The notes under the pieces are model-generated. The model made no database searches, had not been told where the DNA came from, and saw nothing but the letters and a program-made list of their open reading frames with translations. Shown here piece after piece: positions 19,485 to 30,311 of a DNA stretch of 64,000 nt (position 1 is the stretch's first letter; each line of letters begins with the position of its first letter). Origin of the DNA: Brucellaceae bacterium (GTDB lineage Bacteria > Pseudomonadota > Alphaproteobacteria > Rhizobiales > Rhizobiaceae); assembly GCA_020637775.1 (NCBI GenBank), contig JACKJV010000001.1:434001-498000 (forward strand), written 5' to 3'. The position numbers were made by a program, and so were the translations under genes.

Positions 19485-20353
19485 TGCGGCTTTTCCTGTT
19501 CGGCGCCGGCTATTCCGGCAAGGCGATTGCCCGTGCCTTCGCGGGCGGCGCACGCTGGATCGTCGGCACGACACGCTCTGAAGACAATTTCCCCGATCTC
19601 GAAGCAGCACATGTCGAACCCTATGTCTTTGCCGGTTCGGCAGACGATGTGGGCCTGCTGCCGCTGGAATACATGACGCATGTGGCCGTCACGATCCCCC
19701 CGGACGAGGACGGCTGCCCGGTGCTGCGGACGGCCGGCAAGCTGCTCGAAGAACACATGCCGGCGCTTTCCTGGGTGGGCTACCTGTCGACCGTCGGTGT
19801 CTATGGCGACCATGGCGGCGCGTGGATCGACGAGACGGCGCAATGCCGGCCATCAGCGGCGCGATCCCATCGGCGGCTGAAGGCGGAGGAACAATGGCGT
19901 GCCTTCGGCGCGCGCACCGGCATACCCGTCTCGATCATGCGTCTGCCCGGCATTTACGGGCCGGGGCGCAATGCTTTGGCGACCGTGGCCGAGGGCAAGG
20001 CGCGCCGGCTGGTCAAGCCCGGCCAGGTGTTCAACCGGGTGCATGTGGACGATATCGGACGGGCCGCGCTGTTCCTGGCGCGCAACAGGGCCGGCGGTAT
20101 CTTCAACGTCACCGATGACATGCCGGCACCGCCGCAGGACGTGATCACCCATGCCTGCGGCCTGATGGGCGTGACGCCCCCGCCGGAACAGGATTTCGAG
20201 ACAGCGCAGCTTACCCCCATGGCGCGCTCCTTCTATGGCGAGAACAAGCGCGTTTCCAATGCGAAGCTGAAAGGCATGGGCTTCGAGCTTGCCTATCCCG
20301 ATTACCGCGCCGCGCTGGATGCGATGTGGGCGGACGGGAGCTGGCGCGGCTGA
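19484..20353 (+). CDS. Atypical SDR / NAD(P)-dependent epimerase-like protein
   Basis: 289 aa. The N-terminal Rossmann motif is FGAGYSGKAIARAF and the middle has YLSTVGVYGDHGGAWIDE and IMRLPGIYGPGRNAL. This matches the YeeZ-like extended SDR group often found after queG in alphaproteobacteria. The usual YxxxK motif is not evident, so enzymatic activity is uncertain. The start at 19484 overlaps the queG stop by one base. Confidence 0.82.
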   Translation: MRLFLFGAGYSGKAIARAFAGGARWIVGTTRSEDNFPDLEAAHVEPYVFAGSADDVGLLPLEYMTHVAVTIPPDEDGCPVLRTAGKLLEEHMPALSWVGYLSTVGVYGDHGGAWIDETAQCRPSAARSHRRLKAEEQWRAFGARTGIPVSIMRLPGIYGPGRNALATVAEGKARRLVKPGQVFNRVHVDDIGRAALFLARNRAGGIFNVTDDMPAPPQDVITHACGLMGVTPPPEQDFETAQLTPMARSFYGENKRVSNAKLKGMGFELAYPDYRAALDAMWADGSWRG

Positions 20354-20487
20354 AGCGCGCGACTTCGTCGTGGAAGCGGATCGTGATAGGCTTGCGATCA
20401 CTTTCGCGCGAATGGCAGGAACGGCAAGGAAGCGTTAACCATCGCGCCCCAAGTCTGGTATGAACGCCAAACCGGCCGGGATGCCCC

Positions 20488-21516
20488 ATGATGACCAGAA
20501 CCGTTTTCAGACTTGCCGCCTGCCTCGCGATTGCCTGCATGGCGACAACCGCCGCCAGGGCCGAGCCGCTGGCAAAAACCCTGTTCGGCAACAAGGCGCT
20601 GCCAGCGGCCACGGAGCCGGCAGCGTACGGTTTCTATTCCAAGGGCTGCTTTTCGGGCGGCGTGGCCATTGCCGCAGACGGGCCGCACTGGCAGGCCATG
20701 CGGCTTTCACGCAACCGCCGCTGGGGCCATCCCGACATGATCGCGCTCCTGGAAAAGCTGTCGCGCGAGGGCCATGCCGACGGCTGGAACGGCTTGCTGG
20801 TCGGCGACATCTCGCAGCCGCGCGGCGGGCCGATGCTGTCGGGCCACGCGTCGCACCAGATCGGGCTGGATGCCGACATCTGGTTCACGCCCATGCCGGA
20901 CAGGAGGCTTTCCAGGCAGGAACGCGAAAAGGTCAGCGCGGTCTCGATGCTCAAGGGTGATTCGCTCCATGTCGACGACAGCAAGTGGACCCGCGCGCAT
21001 GAGGCAATCCTGCGCCGGGCCGCCAGCTATCCGGAGGTGGAGCGCATTCTGGTCCATCCCGGCATCAAGAAAAAGCTTTGCGACACGGTAACAGGCAACC
21101 GCGCGTGGCTTTCGAAGATCCGGCCGTTCTGGGGGCACCACTACCATTTCCATGTCCGGATCGGCTGCCCCGCCGGGTCGCCGGGCTGCAAGCCGCAGGC
21201 CGCGCCGCCGCGCACGGACGGTTGCGACAAATCGCTTGCCTGGTGGTTCACCGACGAGCCCTGGCGGCCGGCCAAGCCGGGCGCGAAAAAGAAGCCGAAG
21301 GCGCGCGACATCATGACCATGGCAAACCTGCCGGCAGCCTGCCGGGCGGTGCTGGCCGCACCCTCGCCGGTCTCGGAAGCAGCCGTCACGGTGACCGGCA
21401 CCGGCAGCGTGGCCATGGCGGGCGCGAGCAGCGGCCTGCCGTCGCTTGCCCGCAGCCTTGCGCCCCTGCCCACCGGCCCGGCCGCACCGGTGCCCTCGCC
21501 GCGCCCGCTACGCTGA
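20488..21516 (+). CDS. mepA: Penicillin-insensitive murein endopeptidase
   Basis: 342 aa (start 20488 or the adjacent ATG at 20491). A Sec signal peptide (about residues 1-26, ending ATTAARA) directs it to the periplasm. Zinc-peptidase motifs are SGHASHQIGLDADIWF and HYHFHVRIGCP, giving the His and Asp ligands of the LAS fold. It cleaves D-Ala-meso-DAP crosslinks in peptidoglycan. The last 60 residues are a low-complexity Ala/Pro/Ser-rich extension without recognised function. It stands alone. Confidence 0.93.
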   Translation: MMTRTVFRLAACLAIACMATTAARAEPLAKTLFGNKALPAATEPAAYGFYSKGCFSGGVAIAADGPHWQAMRLSRNRRWGHPDMIALLEKLSREGHADGWNGLLVGDISQPRGGPMLSGHASHQIGLDADIWFTPMPDRRLSRQEREKVSAVSMLKGDSLHVDDSKWTRAHEAILRRAASYPEVERILVHPGIKKKLCDTVTGNRAWLSKIRPFWGHHYHFHVRIGCPAGSPGCKPQAAPPRTDGCDKSLAWWFTDEPWRPAKPGAKKKPKARDIMTMANLPAACRAVLAAPSPVSEAAVTVTGTGSVAMAGASSGLPSLARSLAPLPTGPAAPVPSPRPLR

Positions 21517-21600
21517 GCAGGTCTGGTCTTGACGGCCGCTTGCGGGTATGAAGGCGCGCCGGCGCGGGAGCCGGCAGCTTGAAAGGGTCGCGCGGCAGGC

Positions 21601-23433
21601 ATGGCGAAGCAGAACTCACCGCAACAGCGGCTCAACGCCGATGACGTGATCGCGGTCATCCGCCGGGTCCTGAGCGAGAACGGGCGGGCCTATCTCGGCT
21701 CCTACATCGTCGCCGTCGCCTGCCTCGTCATGGTCGCGGGCGCAACGGCCTATCTGGCCTGGATCATCCGCGACGTGGTGGACAAGATCTTCTACCAGGA
21801 CCGGAAGGACCTGATCGCGCTGCTGTCGGCCTCGATCTTCACCGCGTTCCTCATTCGCGGGCTTGCCTCCTACGGCGCCGCAGTGCTTCTGGCGCGGGTC
21901 GGCAACAACATCATCGCACGCTACCAGGACCGCATCTTCGACAAGCTGATGGCGCTTGGCATGGGCTTCTTTGCCAGCCAGCGCTCCGGCCAGCTCGTCG
22001 CACAGGTGAACCAGAACACGACCGGCGTGCGCGATCTGATGACGATCACGCTGACATCGCTGGCCCGCGACGCAATGACGCTGATCGGCCTTGTCGCCGT
22101 GATGTTCTACCAGGATCCGCTGCTCTCGTCGGTCATCTTCGTGATCGGTCCGCCCCTGGGATTCGGCGTCAACTACCTGATGAAGAAACTCCGGCGCGTG
22201 ACCCGCCAGTCGGTCGAAATCAATTCGCGCCTGCTCGGCGCCATGCAGGAGGCGGTGCAGGGCATTTCCATCGTCAAGGCCTTCACGATGGAAGAGCAGT
22301 TGCGGGCCAAGCTTTCCGAGCTCATCCAGCAATCCGAGCATCGCTCCAACCGGATCGCCGAGGTTTCCGAACGCGTTTCCCCGGTTGCCGAGATCCTGGC
22401 CGGAATCCTGGTTTCGCTGGCGATCGCCTATACCGGTTTCCGCACGCTCGACACGGGCGAACTACCGGGCTCCATGGTGGCCTTCGTCACGGCCATGATG
22501 CTGGCCTACGATCCGGCGCGCCGGCTTGCGCGGGTGCAGGTGGGGCTGGAGCGCGCGCTGGTCAATGCGCGCATGATCTACGAGATCATCGACCTGGAAC
22601 CGCACCAGCCCGATCGGGCGGACGCGGTGGCGCTCGCCGTCGGCAGGGGCGAAATCCGCTTCGAGAACGTGACCTTCGGCTATGGTCCGGACGTGCCGGT
22701 GATCCGGAGCATCGACCTGACCGCCAAGGCGGGGGAGACCACGGCCATTGTCGGCAGTTCGGGCGCCGGCAAGACCACGCTGATCGCGCTCGTGCAGCGG
22801 TTCTGGGACCCGGAAGAAGGCCGTGTGCTGATCGACGGGCAGGACATCGCGGCCGTCACGAAGTCCTCGCTGCGCCAGGCCATCGCCTATGTCTCGCAGC
22901 AACCCTACCTTTTCGAGGGTACGATTCGCGACAACATCCGCTACGGGCGCGCCGACGCGACGGATGGGGAGATCGAAGCGGCGGCGCGCGCGGCCCATGC
23001 GGAGGACTTCATCCTCGCCCAGCCGCAGGGCTATGATACGCCGGTGGGCGAAAGCGGCTCCACGCTTTCAGGGGGGCAGCGCCAGCGGCTCTCCATCGCC
23101 CGGGCAATCGTGCGCAATGCGCCGATCCTGCTGCTCGACGAGGCAACCTCCGCTCTGGACAACGAATCGGAAAAGAAGGTGCAACTGGCGCTGGAAGAGG
23201 TGATGAAGGGACGCACCACCATCGTCATCGCGCACCGGCTTTCCACCGTCGTCAATGCCGACCGCATCGTTGTCATGGATCAGGGCGTGGTTGTCGAAGA
23301 AGGCACCCATGACGAACTGGTTCGGCGCGAGGGCGGGCTTTACAAGCGTTTTCACGACGCGCAAATGGCCAAGCCGGTCGATCTCGACATCGACGAGGCC
23401 GGAACCGGCGAGGCGGAGGGAGGAAAGCGATGA
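21601..23433 (+). CDS. MsbA-like ABC exporter (fused permease and ATPase)
   Basis: 610 aa. Residues about 30-320 form the six-helix exporter domain. The ATPase follows, with Walker [10 protein letters not shown], signature [14 protein letters not shown], Walker [13 protein letters not shown] and H-loop IAHRLSTV. It functions as a homodimer in the inner membrane. Similarity to MsbA suggests export of lipids or lipid-linked molecules, but the substrate is not readable. The stop overlaps the dapB start (ATGA). Confidence 0.9.
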   Translation: MAKQNSPQQRLNADDVIAVIRRVLSENGRAYLGSYIVAVACLVMVAGATAYLAWIIRDVVDKIFYQDRKDLIALLSASIFTAFLIRGLASYGAAVLLARVGNNIIARYQDRIFDKLMALGMGFFASQRSGQLVAQVNQNTTGVRDLMTITLTSLARDAMTLIGLVAVMFYQDPLLSSVIFVIGPPLGFGVNYLMKKLRRVTRQSVEINSRLLGAMQEAVQGISIVKAFTMEEQLRAKLSELIQQSEHRSNRIAEVSERVSPVAEILAGILVSLAIAYTGFRTLDTGELPGSMVAFVTAMMLAYDPARRLARVQVGLERALVNARMIYEIIDLEPHQPDRADAVALAVGRGEIRFENVTFGYGPDVPVIRSIDLTAKAGETTAIVGSSGAGKTTLIALVQRFWDPEEGRVLIDGQDIAAVTKSSLRQAIAYVSQQPYLFEGTIRDNIRYGRADATDGEIEAAARAAHAEDFILAQPQGYDTPVGESGSTLSGGQRQRLSIARAIVRNAPILLLDEATSALDNESEKKVQLALEEVMKGRTTIVIAHRLSTVVNADRIVVMDQGVVVEEGTHDELVRREGGLYKRFHDAQMAKPVDLDIDEAGTGEAEGGKR

Positions 23434-24248
23434 AGGACATGAAACTGGTCGTCGCCGGCGCAGGCGGCCGCATGGGGCAGGCGCTCATCCGCGCGGTGGC
23501 CGAAACCCGGGGCGCGGTACTCCACGCGGCCATCGAGCGGGCCGATTCGCCGCATATCGGCAAGGATGCGGGCGAGCTGGCGGGCGCCGGCCATTCGGGT
23601 ATCGCGATCAACGCCGATCCGCTGGCAGCCATGGCCGCAGCCGATGGCGTTCTGGATTTCACGACGCCAGCCGTCTCCGCCGAACTGGCCGGCTATGCCG
23701 CGCAGGCACGGATCGCGCATGTGATCGGAACCACCGGCTGCGGGCCGGAAGACGAGGCGAAGATCGCGGCGGCCGCGCGCCATGCCACCATCGTCAAGTC
23801 AGGCAACATGAGCCTTGGCGTCAACCTGCTCGCGGTGCTTGTGCGACAGGCGGCCAAGGCGCTCGATTCGGCGGATTTCGACATCGAGGTGCTGGAAATG
23901 CATCACCGGCACAAGGTCGATGCGCCCTCGGGCACCGCCCTGCTGCTGGGCGAGGCGGCGGCAGAGGGCCGCGACATCGCGCTCGCCGGCCACTCGGTGC
24001 GCGTGCGCGACGGCCATACGGGGCCGCGGGAGGCAGGGACGATCGGCTTTGCCACGCTGCGCGGCGGCTCGGTCGTGGGCGACCATTCGGTGATTCTCGC
24101 CGGTCCGGGCGAACGGATCACCCTGTCGCACCATGCCGAAGACCGTTCCATCTTCGCGCGCGGGGCCGTGAAGGCCGCGCTGTGGGCGCATGGGCGCAAG
24201 CCGGGGCTCTATTCCATGCTCGACGTGCTCGGCCTTTCCGACGGCTGA
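23430..24248 (+). CDS. dapB: 4-hydroxy-tetrahydrodipicolinate reductase
   Basis: 272 aa. It catalyses the NAD(P)H-dependent reduction in lysine and meso-DAP synthesis. The coenzyme motif [10 protein letters not shown] is at the N terminus, and the signatures [20 protein letters not shown] and [20 protein letters not shown] are complete. The start at 23430 has GGAGG 7 nt upstream and overlaps the ABC exporter stop by 4 bp. gpmA follows after 33 bp. Confidence 0.96.
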   Translation: MKDMKLVVAGAGGRMGQALIRAVAETRGAVLHAAIERADSPHIGKDAGELAGAGHSGIAINADPLAAMAAADGVLDFTTPAVSAELAGYAAQARIAHVIGTTGCGPEDEAKIAAAARHATIVKSGNMSLGVNLLAVLVRQAAKALDSADFDIEVLEMHHRHKVDAPSGTALLLGEAAAEGRDIALAGHSVRVRDGHTGPREAGTIGFATLRGGSVVGDHSVILAGPGERITLSHHAEDRSIFARGAVKAALWAHGRKPGLYSMLDVLGLSDG

Positions 24249-24281
24249 GCGGGGGAAACATCACACAGGAGATTTGCAGAC

Positions 24282-24902
24282 ATGGCTGGCACGCTGGTTC
24301 TCGTCCGTCACGGACAGAGCGAATGGAACCTGAAGAACCTCTTTACCGGCTGGAAGGATCCCGACCTGACCGACAAGGGCATTGAAGAGGCCAAGGCGGC
24401 CGGCAAGGCGCTGAAGGCGCGCGGCCTGACCTTCGACATCGCCTTCACCTCGCATTTGTGCCGTGCGCAGAACACGCTCAAGCTGATGCTGGCGGAACTG
24501 GGCCAGGAAGACCTGGAGACGAAGCGCGACGAGGCCTTGAACGAGCGCGACTATGGCGATCTTTCCGGCCTCAACAAGGACGATGCGCGCGCCAAATGGG
24601 GCGAGGAACAGGTTCATGTCTGGCGCCGCTCCTACGATGTACCGCCGCCCGGAGGCGAAAGCCTGAAGGACACGCTGGCCCGCACCCTGCCCTATTTCGT
24701 CACCGACATCCTGCCCGCCGTCATGCAGGGCAAGACCGTTCTGGTCGCCGCGCATGGCAATTCGCTGCGCTCCATCTGCATGGTTCTGGAACGGCTCGGC
24801 AAGGACGAAATCGTCGGTTTCGAGATCGCAACCGGCGAACCGATGATCTACGAATTGGGGTCCGATACGCTGGTCACGGAAAAAACGGTGCTGGCGAAAT
24901 AA
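24282..24902 (+). CDS. gpmA: 2,3-bisphosphoglycerate-dependent phosphoglycerate mutase
   Basis: 206 aa, the short alphaproteobacterial form. It interconverts 3- and 2-phosphoglycerate in glycolysis. The phosphohistidine motif [12 protein letters not shown] is near the N terminus, and the second catalytic His is in [32 protein letters not shown] is also present. The start at 24282 has GGAG 10 nt upstream. Same direction as dapB. Confidence 0.95.
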   Translation: MAGTLVLVRHGQSEWNLKNLFTGWKDPDLTDKGIEEAKAAGKALKARGLTFDIAFTSHLCRAQNTLKLMLAELGQEDLETKRDEALNERDYGDLSGLNKDDARAKWGEEQVHVWRRSYDVPPPGGESLKDTLARTLPYFVTDILPAVMQGKTVLVAAHGNSLRSICMVLERLGKDEIVGFEIATGEPMIYELGSDTLVTEKTVLAK

Positions 24903-24918
24903 TTTCCTTCAAACCGCG

Positions 24919-24947
24919 TTGACACCGGCGGTCAATCCGCCTACATC
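24919..24947 (+). promoter_or_regulatory. Promoter of tRNA-Leu
   Basis: A consensus TTGACA (24919-24924) and TACATC (24942-24947) separated by exactly 17 bp. Transcription would start within a few bases of the mature tRNA 5' end at 24960. Confidence 0.75.
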
Positions 24948-24959
24948 GGCGCGGCACCT

Positions 24960-25044
24960 GCCCAGGTGGCGGAATTGGTAGACGCGCACGGTTCAGGTCC
25001 GTGTGCCGCGAGGCGTGGAGGTTCGAGTCCTCTCCTGGGCACCA
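24960..25044 (+). tRNA. tRNA-Leu (anticodon CAG)
   Basis: 85 nt with a long variable arm. The acceptor stem GCCCAGG pairs with CCTGGGC, the anticodon stem CACGG/CCGTG encloses TTCAGGT (anticodon CAG), the T arm contains GGTTCGAGTCC, and CCA is encoded at the 3' end. Confidence 0.97.
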
Positions 25045-25101
25045 AATTCTCGGCACGTCCGGACACAAGCTCCGGCCCATGCCGGCTCCGGAATGCTGAT
25101 A

Positions 25102-25131
25102 AACCCCGTCGATCCTTCGATGGGGTTTTTT
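25102..25131 (+). terminator. Rho-independent terminator after tRNA-Leu
   Basis: AACCCCGTCGA pairs with TCGATGGGGTT (one G-T pair) over a short loop, followed by a T tract. Confidence 0.88.
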
Positions 25132-25404
25132 GCTTTCCGAGCCGGACGACAAGCAGCCTGGCGCCATGTCCCTGGCGGCGCACGCAGCCAAATGCGCAGA
25201 GAGCCGGCCTGAAAATGCACGGGTTTCCAAAATCCGACCTGCCGAAACAAAAAACCTCCGGCGGAAGCCAGAGATCTTGTTACCAGACCTGAGCGAAAGC
25301 CTGCCGCGGACAGCCTTTCGCACGATCTTCCGGAGCATGTGGCGGATGCGCCTGACGGCCATCGCGGCAGCCGCCGGCCTGCATCGGAGAATGTCCGTTC
25401 CGGC
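25132..25404. other. Intergenic region between tRNA-Leu terminator and grpE, with an inverted repeat
   Basis: No convincing gene is visible. A long inverted repeat, GCGAAAG (25293-25299) and CTTTCGC (25315-25321) with an inner CTG/CAG pair, lies 84 bp past the grpE stop on the minus strand. It has no T tract, so it may be a weak grpE terminator or a processed 3' end. The rest shows nothing recognisable. Confidence 0.35.
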
Positions 25405-26016
25405 TCAGGCGTCGCGTTCGGCCTGCGGATTGACCGGGCCGGGCTCGGCCGTCTGCTGCTGGCCCTTCGGCCCGCCGGTCGAGACGCCCACCATGGCCGG
25501 ACGCAGCACCCGGTCGCCAATGACGTAGCCGGCCTGCACGACCTGCACCACCGTCTGGTGCGGAACCTCCGGGTTGGGCACCTCGAACATGGCCTGATGG
25601 TAGTTCGGGTCGAAGCGCTCGCCGTCGGGGTCAAGCTTCTTCACACCATGGCGTTCCAGCGCGCCGCCCATGTCGCGGGCGGTCATCTCGACGCCTTCGA
25701 TGAGGGCGATGAAGCCCTTGTCCTCGGACCGGCGGGCATGCTCCGGCAGCGCCTCGATGGCGCGGGACAGGTTGTCGGCGACGCCGAGCATGTCGCGGGC
25801 GAAATTGGCGATGGCATAGGAGCGCGCATCGGCCACGTCCCGCTGCGAGCGCTTGCGGAGATTTTCCATTTCGGCGGCCACGCGCAGCAGCCGGTCGCGC
25901 AATTCCGCGTTTTCTGCTTCCAGCGCGGCAAACGGATCGGTTTGCACCGTCTCTTCCGCCATTGCCTGGGTTTCCATCTCCGGGTTTTCGTCGGTCATGG
26001 CGTGTTCATTGGCCAT
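25405..26016 (-). CDS. grpE: Nucleotide exchange factor GrpE
   Basis: 203 aa. It releases ADP from DnaK in the cytosolic heat-shock chaperone cycle. A long N-terminal coiled coil ([28 protein letters not shown]) precedes the beta-domain with the signature [13 protein letters not shown]...[21 protein letters not shown]. The start at 26016 has AAGGAG 7 nt upstream; an earlier in-frame ATG at 26043 does not. It follows hrcA on the same strand, the usual heat-shock pair. Confidence 0.95.
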   Translation of the reverse strand: MANEHAMTDENPEMETQAMAEETVQTDPFAALEAENAELRDRLLRVAAEMENLRKRSQRDVADARSYAIANFARDMLGVADNLSRAIEALPEHARRSEDKGFIALIEGVEMTARDMGGALERHGVKKLDPDGERFDPNYHQAMFEVPNPEVPHQTVVQVVQAGYVIGDRVLRPAMVGVSTGGPKGQQQTAEPGPVNPQAERDA

Positions 26017-26141
26017 TCCGGTCTCCTTGGAGCCTTGGGTCATGTCGATTGTCCTGTTTCTTCAGGGCTTTTGTCTTGCGTTGCGCCGCATATCGAGCTT
26101 TGGCAGTGAAAAATCAAGACGCAGGCCGTCCCTGATGTCGC

Positions 26142-27212
26142 TCAGCGGATCATCCGGCTGATCACCTGGGCGGTATAATCGACCACGGGAACAATGCGCG
26201 CGTAGTTCAGCCGCGTCGGGCCGATCACGCCCAGCGCGCCGACGACGCGCGATTCCGCATCGCGATAGGGCGCGACCACCAGCGACGAGCCGGACAGCGA
26301 GAAAAGCTTGTTCTCCGAACCGATGAAGATGCGCACGCCGGAGCCTTCCTCCGCCATGTCGAGCAATTGCACCAGCGCTTCCTTGGTTTCAAGGTCGTCG
26401 AACAGATGGCGCAGGAGGTCGAGTTCCGCCTGGGCGGAAATGTTCTCCAGCAGGTTGGCGCGGCCGCGCACGATCAGCCGGGCCGGCATGCCCGATCCGT
26501 CGTCGGACCAAACCGCAATGCCGCGCTCGACCAGGTCGGCCGACAGCGAATCGAGCGCCTGCCGGGTCTTCTCCATCACGCGGGCGATCTCGCCGCGCGC
26601 CTCGGGCAAAGTGCGGCCGCGAATATTGGCGTTGAGGAAGTTGGAGGCCTCGACCAGCTGGCTTTGCGTCACGCCGGCAGGCAGCTCCAGGATCCGGTTT
26701 TCCACATCGCCGGATTGCGAAACCAGCACGGCCAGCGCCTTGCCCGGTTCAAGCTGGATGAACTCGATATGCTTGAGCGGCGCCTCGCTCTTGGCCGCCA
26801 GCACCAGCCCGGCGCCGCGCGTCAGGCCGGACAGCATCTGGCTGGCTTCCGTCAGCATGTGTTCCAGTGTATGCCCGGCGCCGGAGGCCGTCACCTGCGC
26901 GTCGATCATGCGCCGCTCGTCTTCCGAAAGCGCGCCAACTTCCATGAACGCATCGACGAAGAAACGCAGGCCGGCCTGCGTCGGCAGCCTGCCGGCGGAG
27001 ACATGGGGCGAGTAGACCAGGCCCAAATGTTCCAGATCCGACATGACATTGCGGATGGTGGCGGGCGAAAGCGATTGTGGCAGCAGGCGCGAGAGGTTGC
27101 GCGATCCGACAGGTTCGCCGTCCTTCAGATAGCTGTCGACGATCAGCCGGAAGATGTCGCGCGCCCGCGCATCCAACATTTGCAGGGCGTTGTCCGTCAC
27201 GTGCTGTGTCAT
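26142..27212 (-). CDS. hrcA: Heat-inducible transcription repressor HrcA
   Basis: 356 aa. An N-terminal winged helix (about 10-75) carries [20 protein letters not shown] and [25 protein letters not shown], followed by the GAF-like effector domain ending [26 protein letters not shown]. HrcA represses groESL or dnaK operons through CIRCE elements with help from GroEL. No CIRCE element is visible in its own promoter or before grpE, so targets lie elsewhere. Divergent from rph. Confidence 0.96.
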   Translation of the reverse strand: MTQHVTDNALQMLDARARDIFRLIVDSYLKDGEPVGSRNLSRLLPQSLSPATIRNVMSDLEHLGLVYSPHVSAGRLPTQAGLRFFVDAFMEVGALSEDERRMIDAQVTASGAGHTLEHMLTEASQMLSGLTRGAGLVLAAKSEAPLKHIEFIQLEPGKALAVLVSQSGDVENRILELPAGVTQSQLVEASNFLNANIRGRTLPEARGEIARVMEKTRQALDSLSADLVERGIAVWSDDGSGMPARLIVRGRANLLENISAQAELDLLRHLFDDLETKEALVQLLDMAEEGSGVRIFIGSENKLFSLSGSSLVVAPYRDAESRVVGALGVIGPTRLNYARIVPVVDYTAQVISRMIR

Positions 27213-27238
27213 GGGTCAACCTTTGCCATAACCGGAAC

Positions 27239-27266
27239 TATATAATCGGAAGTCCGGCGAACTCAA
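27239..27266 (-). promoter_or_regulatory. Candidate promoter of hrcA
   Basis: On the minus strand TTGAGT (27261-27266) and TATATA (27239-27244) have a 16-bp spacer, or TATAGT (27237-27242) an 18-bp spacer. The leader would be under 30 nt. The same AT-rich patch reads TATAAT on the plus strand (27241-27246) and may serve rph. Confidence 0.5.
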
Positions 27267-27337
27267 TGTTTGCCAGCGCTGCGGCGGACGGTTAGAAGGC
27301 GAGCCAGATCCGACCAAGCCATTCCCCGAGGTTTTCC

Positions 27338-28054
27338 ATGCGTCCTTCGAAACGCCAGCTTGACGAAATGCGCCCCGTCCTGTTCGAGCGCGGAGTCTCC
27401 AAACATGCCGAGGGCTCGTGCCTGGTGAAGTTCGGCGATACCCATGTCCTGTGCACAGCCAGTCTTGAAGAGCGGGTGCCCGGCTGGATGCGCAATACCG
27501 GACGCGGCTGGGTGACGGCGGAATATGGCATGCTGCCGCGCGCCACCGGCGACCGCATGCGCCGCGAGGCCTCGGCCGGCAAGCAGGGTGGCCGCACGCT
27601 GGAGATCCAGCGCCTGATCGGCCGGTCGTTGCGTGCCGTGGTCAATCTCGACGCGCTCGGCGAACGCCAGATCACGGTGGATTGCGATGTCATCCAGGCG
27701 GATGGCGGCACCCGCACCGCCTCCATCACCGGCGGTTTCGTGGCCTTGCACGATTGCCTGAGCTGGATGGAGGCTCGCTCCATGATCCGCACGGCCGACG
27801 TGCTGAAGGATCATGTCGCGGCCATTTCCTGCGGCCTATACAACGGTGCGCCGGTGCTTGACCTCGACTACATCGAGGATTCCTCGGCGCAGGCCGATGC
27901 CAATTTCGTCATGACCGGCAAGGGCGGCATCGTCGAGATCCAGGGCACGGCCGAGGGCGAGGCCTTTTCCGAAGAGGAATTCAACCAGTTGATGGGCCTT
28001 GCCAGAAAGGGCATCAACAGGCTCGTGGACCTTCAGAAAATGGCGATCGGCTGA
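27338..28054 (+). CDS. rph: Ribonuclease PH
   Basis: 238 aa. A phosphorolytic 3'-5' exoribonuclease that trims tRNA 3' ends; it forms a hexamer. The N terminus [19 protein letters not shown], the phosphate-binding [18 protein letters not shown] and the [19 protein letters not shown] core are all intact. GAGG lies upstream of the ATG. It is the first gene of rph-VOC-rdgB-hemW. Confidence 0.96.
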   Translation: MRPSKRQLDEMRPVLFERGVSKHAEGSCLVKFGDTHVLCTASLEERVPGWMRNTGRGWVTAEYGMLPRATGDRMRREASAGKQGGRTLEIQRLIGRSLRAVVNLDALGERQITVDCDVIQADGGTRTASITGGFVALHDCLSWMEARSMIRTADVLKDHVAAISCGLYNGAPVLDLDYIEDSSAQADANFVMTGKGGIVEIQGTAEGEAFSEEEFNQLMGLARKGINRLVDLQKMAIG

Positions 28055-28057
28055 ACG

Positions 28058-28468
28058 ATGCAGGCCAGGGGCATCCTCGAAACGGCGATCTATGCCGGCG
28101 ACCTCGACGCCGCCGAGGCCTTCTGGCGCGACGTGATCGGCCTTGAGCGCATTCTCAAGGTGGATGGCCGCCACGTATTCTTCCGCTGCGGCGACGGCGT
28201 CCTTCTGGTCTTCAACCCGGATGCCACGGCATTGCCGCCCTCAGATCCCGCCATGCCCGTGCCGCCCCATGGCGCCCATGGTCCGGGCCATGTCTGCTTC
28301 CGGGCGTCCGGCGACGAGATCGAGGCTTGGCGGGCACATCTGCAAGACCACGGCATCGGCATCGAAGCGGATTTCCGCTGGCCGAACGGCGCCCGTTCCA
28401 TCTACTTCCGCGATCCGGCGGGCAATTCCATCGAATTCGCCGAACCTTCCATCTGGGGTCTTGAATGA
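28058..28468 (+). CDS. VOC-superfamily (glyoxalase/bleomycin resistance fold) protein
   Basis: 136 aa. Two beta-alpha-beta-beta-beta modules: residues about 1-60 ([23 protein letters not shown]) and 75-130 ([22 protein letters not shown]...[15 protein letters not shown]). A conserved His near the second module start and the terminal Glu of IEFAE could bind metal. The reaction is unknown. It starts 3 bp after rph and overlaps rdgB by 4 bp, so it is part of the operon, although rph and rdgB are commonly adjacent without it. Confidence 0.85.
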   Translation: MQARGILETAIYAGDLDAAEAFWRDVIGLERILKVDGRHVFFRCGDGVLLVFNPDATALPPSDPAMPVPPHGAHGPGHVCFRASGDEIEAWRAHLQDHGIGIEADFRWPNGARSIYFRDPAGNSIEFAEPSIWGLE

Positions 28469-29130
28469 GCACCGCAACTGCCCGTCCGCTGCAAAACCGC
28501 GAGATTGTCGTCGCCACCCACAATGCCGGCAAGCTGGCCGAGATCCGCGATCTGATCGGCCCGTTCGGATTCGCGGCGAAATCGGCCGGTGAACTGGGCC
28601 TGCCCGAACCGGAGGAGACGGGCACCACGTTTGAGGAAAATGCCGCCATCAAGGCGCTGGCCGCAGCCAGGGCAACGGGCATGCCGGCCCTGTCGGACGA
28701 TTCCGGCCTCTGCGTCGATGCGCTCGATGGCCAACCCGGCGTTTATACCGCCGACTGGGCGCAGAAGGCCGACGGCAGCCGCGATTTCGCCATGGCCATG
28801 CGTAATGTCGAGGAGCGCATGCAGGCCGCCGGCGCGGTGAGCGAGGACAGGCGCACCGGCCGCTTCGTTGCCGTGCTCTGCCTGGCCTGGCCGGATGGCC
28901 ATACCGAGTTCTTTCGCGGCGAGGTGGAGGGCACGCTGGTCTGGCCGCCCCGCGGTGAGCAGGGTTTCGGCTACGATCCGGTTTTCCGACCGGAAGGCCA
29001 CGAGAGGACGTTCGGTGAAATGCCCGCCACCGAGAAACACGGCTGGGAGGCCGGCCGTGGCGATCTCGGCCTGTCGCACCGCGCCCGTGCCTTCGCGCTC
29101 TTCGCCCGCGAGAAACTGGGCGCTGAATGA
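28465..29130 (+). CDS. rdgB: XTP/dITP diphosphatase (non-canonical purine NTP pyrophosphatase)
   Basis: 221 aa. It hydrolyses dITP, XTP and ITP to monophosphates, keeping damaged purines out of nucleic acids. [14 protein letters not shown] lies near the N terminus and [25 protein letters not shown] carries the metal-binding acidic residues. FGYDPVF and the closing LSHRARA are also present. ATGA overlaps join it to the VOC gene upstream and hemW downstream. Confidence 0.96.
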   Translation: MSTATARPLQNREIVVATHNAGKLAEIRDLIGPFGFAAKSAGELGLPEPEETGTTFEENAAIKALAAARATGMPALSDDSGLCVDALDGQPGVYTADWAQKADGSRDFAMAMRNVEERMQAAGAVSEDRRTGRFVAVLCLAWPDGHTEFFRGEVEGTLVWPPRGEQGFGYDPVFRPEGHERTFGEMPATEKHGWEAGRGDLGLSHRARAFALFAREKLGAE

Positions 29131-30293
29131 ACCCCAACCGCGACGACGGTACGCCGGGTTTCGGCGTCTATGTCCATTGGCCGTTCTGCGCGGCCAAGTG
29201 CCCCTATTGCGACTTCAATTCCCACGTTCGGCACAAGCCCGTGGACCAGGCACGCTTCGCCGCCGCCTTCCGCCGCGAACTGGCGACCATGCGCAGCCGT
29301 ACAGGGCCCAAAGAGGTCAGTTCCATCTTCATCGGCGGCGGCACGCCTTCGCTGATGAAGCCCGAAACGGTGGGGGCGATCCTGGAAGCCGTCGCGGAAC
29401 TGTGGACCGTGCCGGACGGCATCGAGATCACCATGGAGGCCAATCCGCAAAGCGCCGATGCCGGCCGTTTTGCCGGCTACCGGGCGGCAGGGGTCAATCG
29501 CCTGTCGCTGGGCGTGCAGGCGCTGAATGATGCGGATCTGAAATTCCTCGGCCGCCTGCATGACGCAGGCGAGGCATTGCAGGCCATCGAGCTGGCGCGG
29601 CGCACCTTTCCGCGCCTGTCCTTCGACCTGATCTATGCCCGTCCGGGCCAGACGCTTGCAGGATGGAAGGCAGAACTGGAATCGGCCATCGCCCATGCCG
29701 CCGATCATCTCTCGCTCTACCAGTTGACCATCGAGGAAGGCACGCCCTTCTTCGCGCTCCATGCCGCCGGCAAGATCAATCCGCCCGACTCGGACATGGG
29801 CGCGGCACTGTACGAATTGACGCAGGACGTGACGCAGACGCATGGCCTGCCTGCCTACGAGATTTCCAATCACGCCGCGCCGGGCGCGGCGAGCCGGCAC
29901 AACCTGACCTATTGGCGCTATGGCGAATATGCCGGCGCCGGCCCCGGCGCCCACGGCCGCTTTGTCGAGAATGGCCGGCGCGTCGTCACCATGGCCGCTC
30001 GCGGGCCGGAAAGCTGGCTGGCGCAAGTGGAAGCGCAAGGCCACGGCATCGCCGATGGCGAGGTTCTGACCCGCGACCAGGAAGCCGACGAAATGCTGCT
30101 GATGGGCCTGCGCCTTCGCGAAGGCCTGGATCTGGCCCGCTATGAAATGCTTGCCGGCCGTGGCCTTCAGCCTGACCGCATTGCCATGCTTCAGAATGAA
30201 GGCCTGGTCGAGCCGCTCGGCAATTCACGCCTGCGGGTCACGCCCGCCGGCATGATCGTGCTTGATGCCGTGGTGGCCGATCTGGCGCGCTGA
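29127..30293 (+). CDS. hemW: Radical SAM family heme chaperone HemW
   Basis: 388 aa. The radical-SAM motif [12 protein letters not shown] (CX3CX2C) follows the YVHWPFC start and is trailed by the extra Cys/Phe arrangement typical of HemW rather than of Hem[22 protein letters not shown] and [12 protein letters not shown] match the barrel. HemW inserts heme into respiratory enzymes; it was long misannotated as coproporphyrinogen oxidase. It ends the rph operon, convergent with dxs. Confidence 0.94.
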   Translation: MNPNRDDGTPGFGVYVHWPFCAAKCPYCDFNSHVRHKPVDQARFAAAFRRELATMRSRTGPKEVSSIFIGGGTPSLMKPETVGAILEAVAELWTVPDGIEITMEANPQSADAGRFAGYRAAGVNRLSLGVQALNDADLKFLGRLHDAGEALQAIELARRTFPRLSFDLIYARPGQTLAGWKAELESAIAHAADHLSLYQLTIEEGTPFFALHAAGKINPPDSDMGAALYELTQDVTQTHGLPAYEISNHAAPGAASRHNLTYWRYGEYAGAGPGAHGRFVENGRRVVTMAARGPESWLAQVEAQGHGIADGEVLTRDQEADEMLLMGLRLREGLDLARYEMLAGRGLQPDRIAMLQNEGLVEPLGNSRLRVTPAGMIVLDAVVADLAR

Positions 30294-30311
30294 TCGGGCT
30301 GGCCGTCAGGT

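Noticed and set aside
25045-25404. Small protein gene between tRNA-Leu and grpE
   Set aside because: Reading frames here lack ribosome sites and family resemblance, and cross the tRNA or its terminator.
26044-27337. CIRCE element near hrcA or grpE
   Set aside because: No TTAGCACTC-N9-GAGTGCTAA or close variant is visible in either upstream region.
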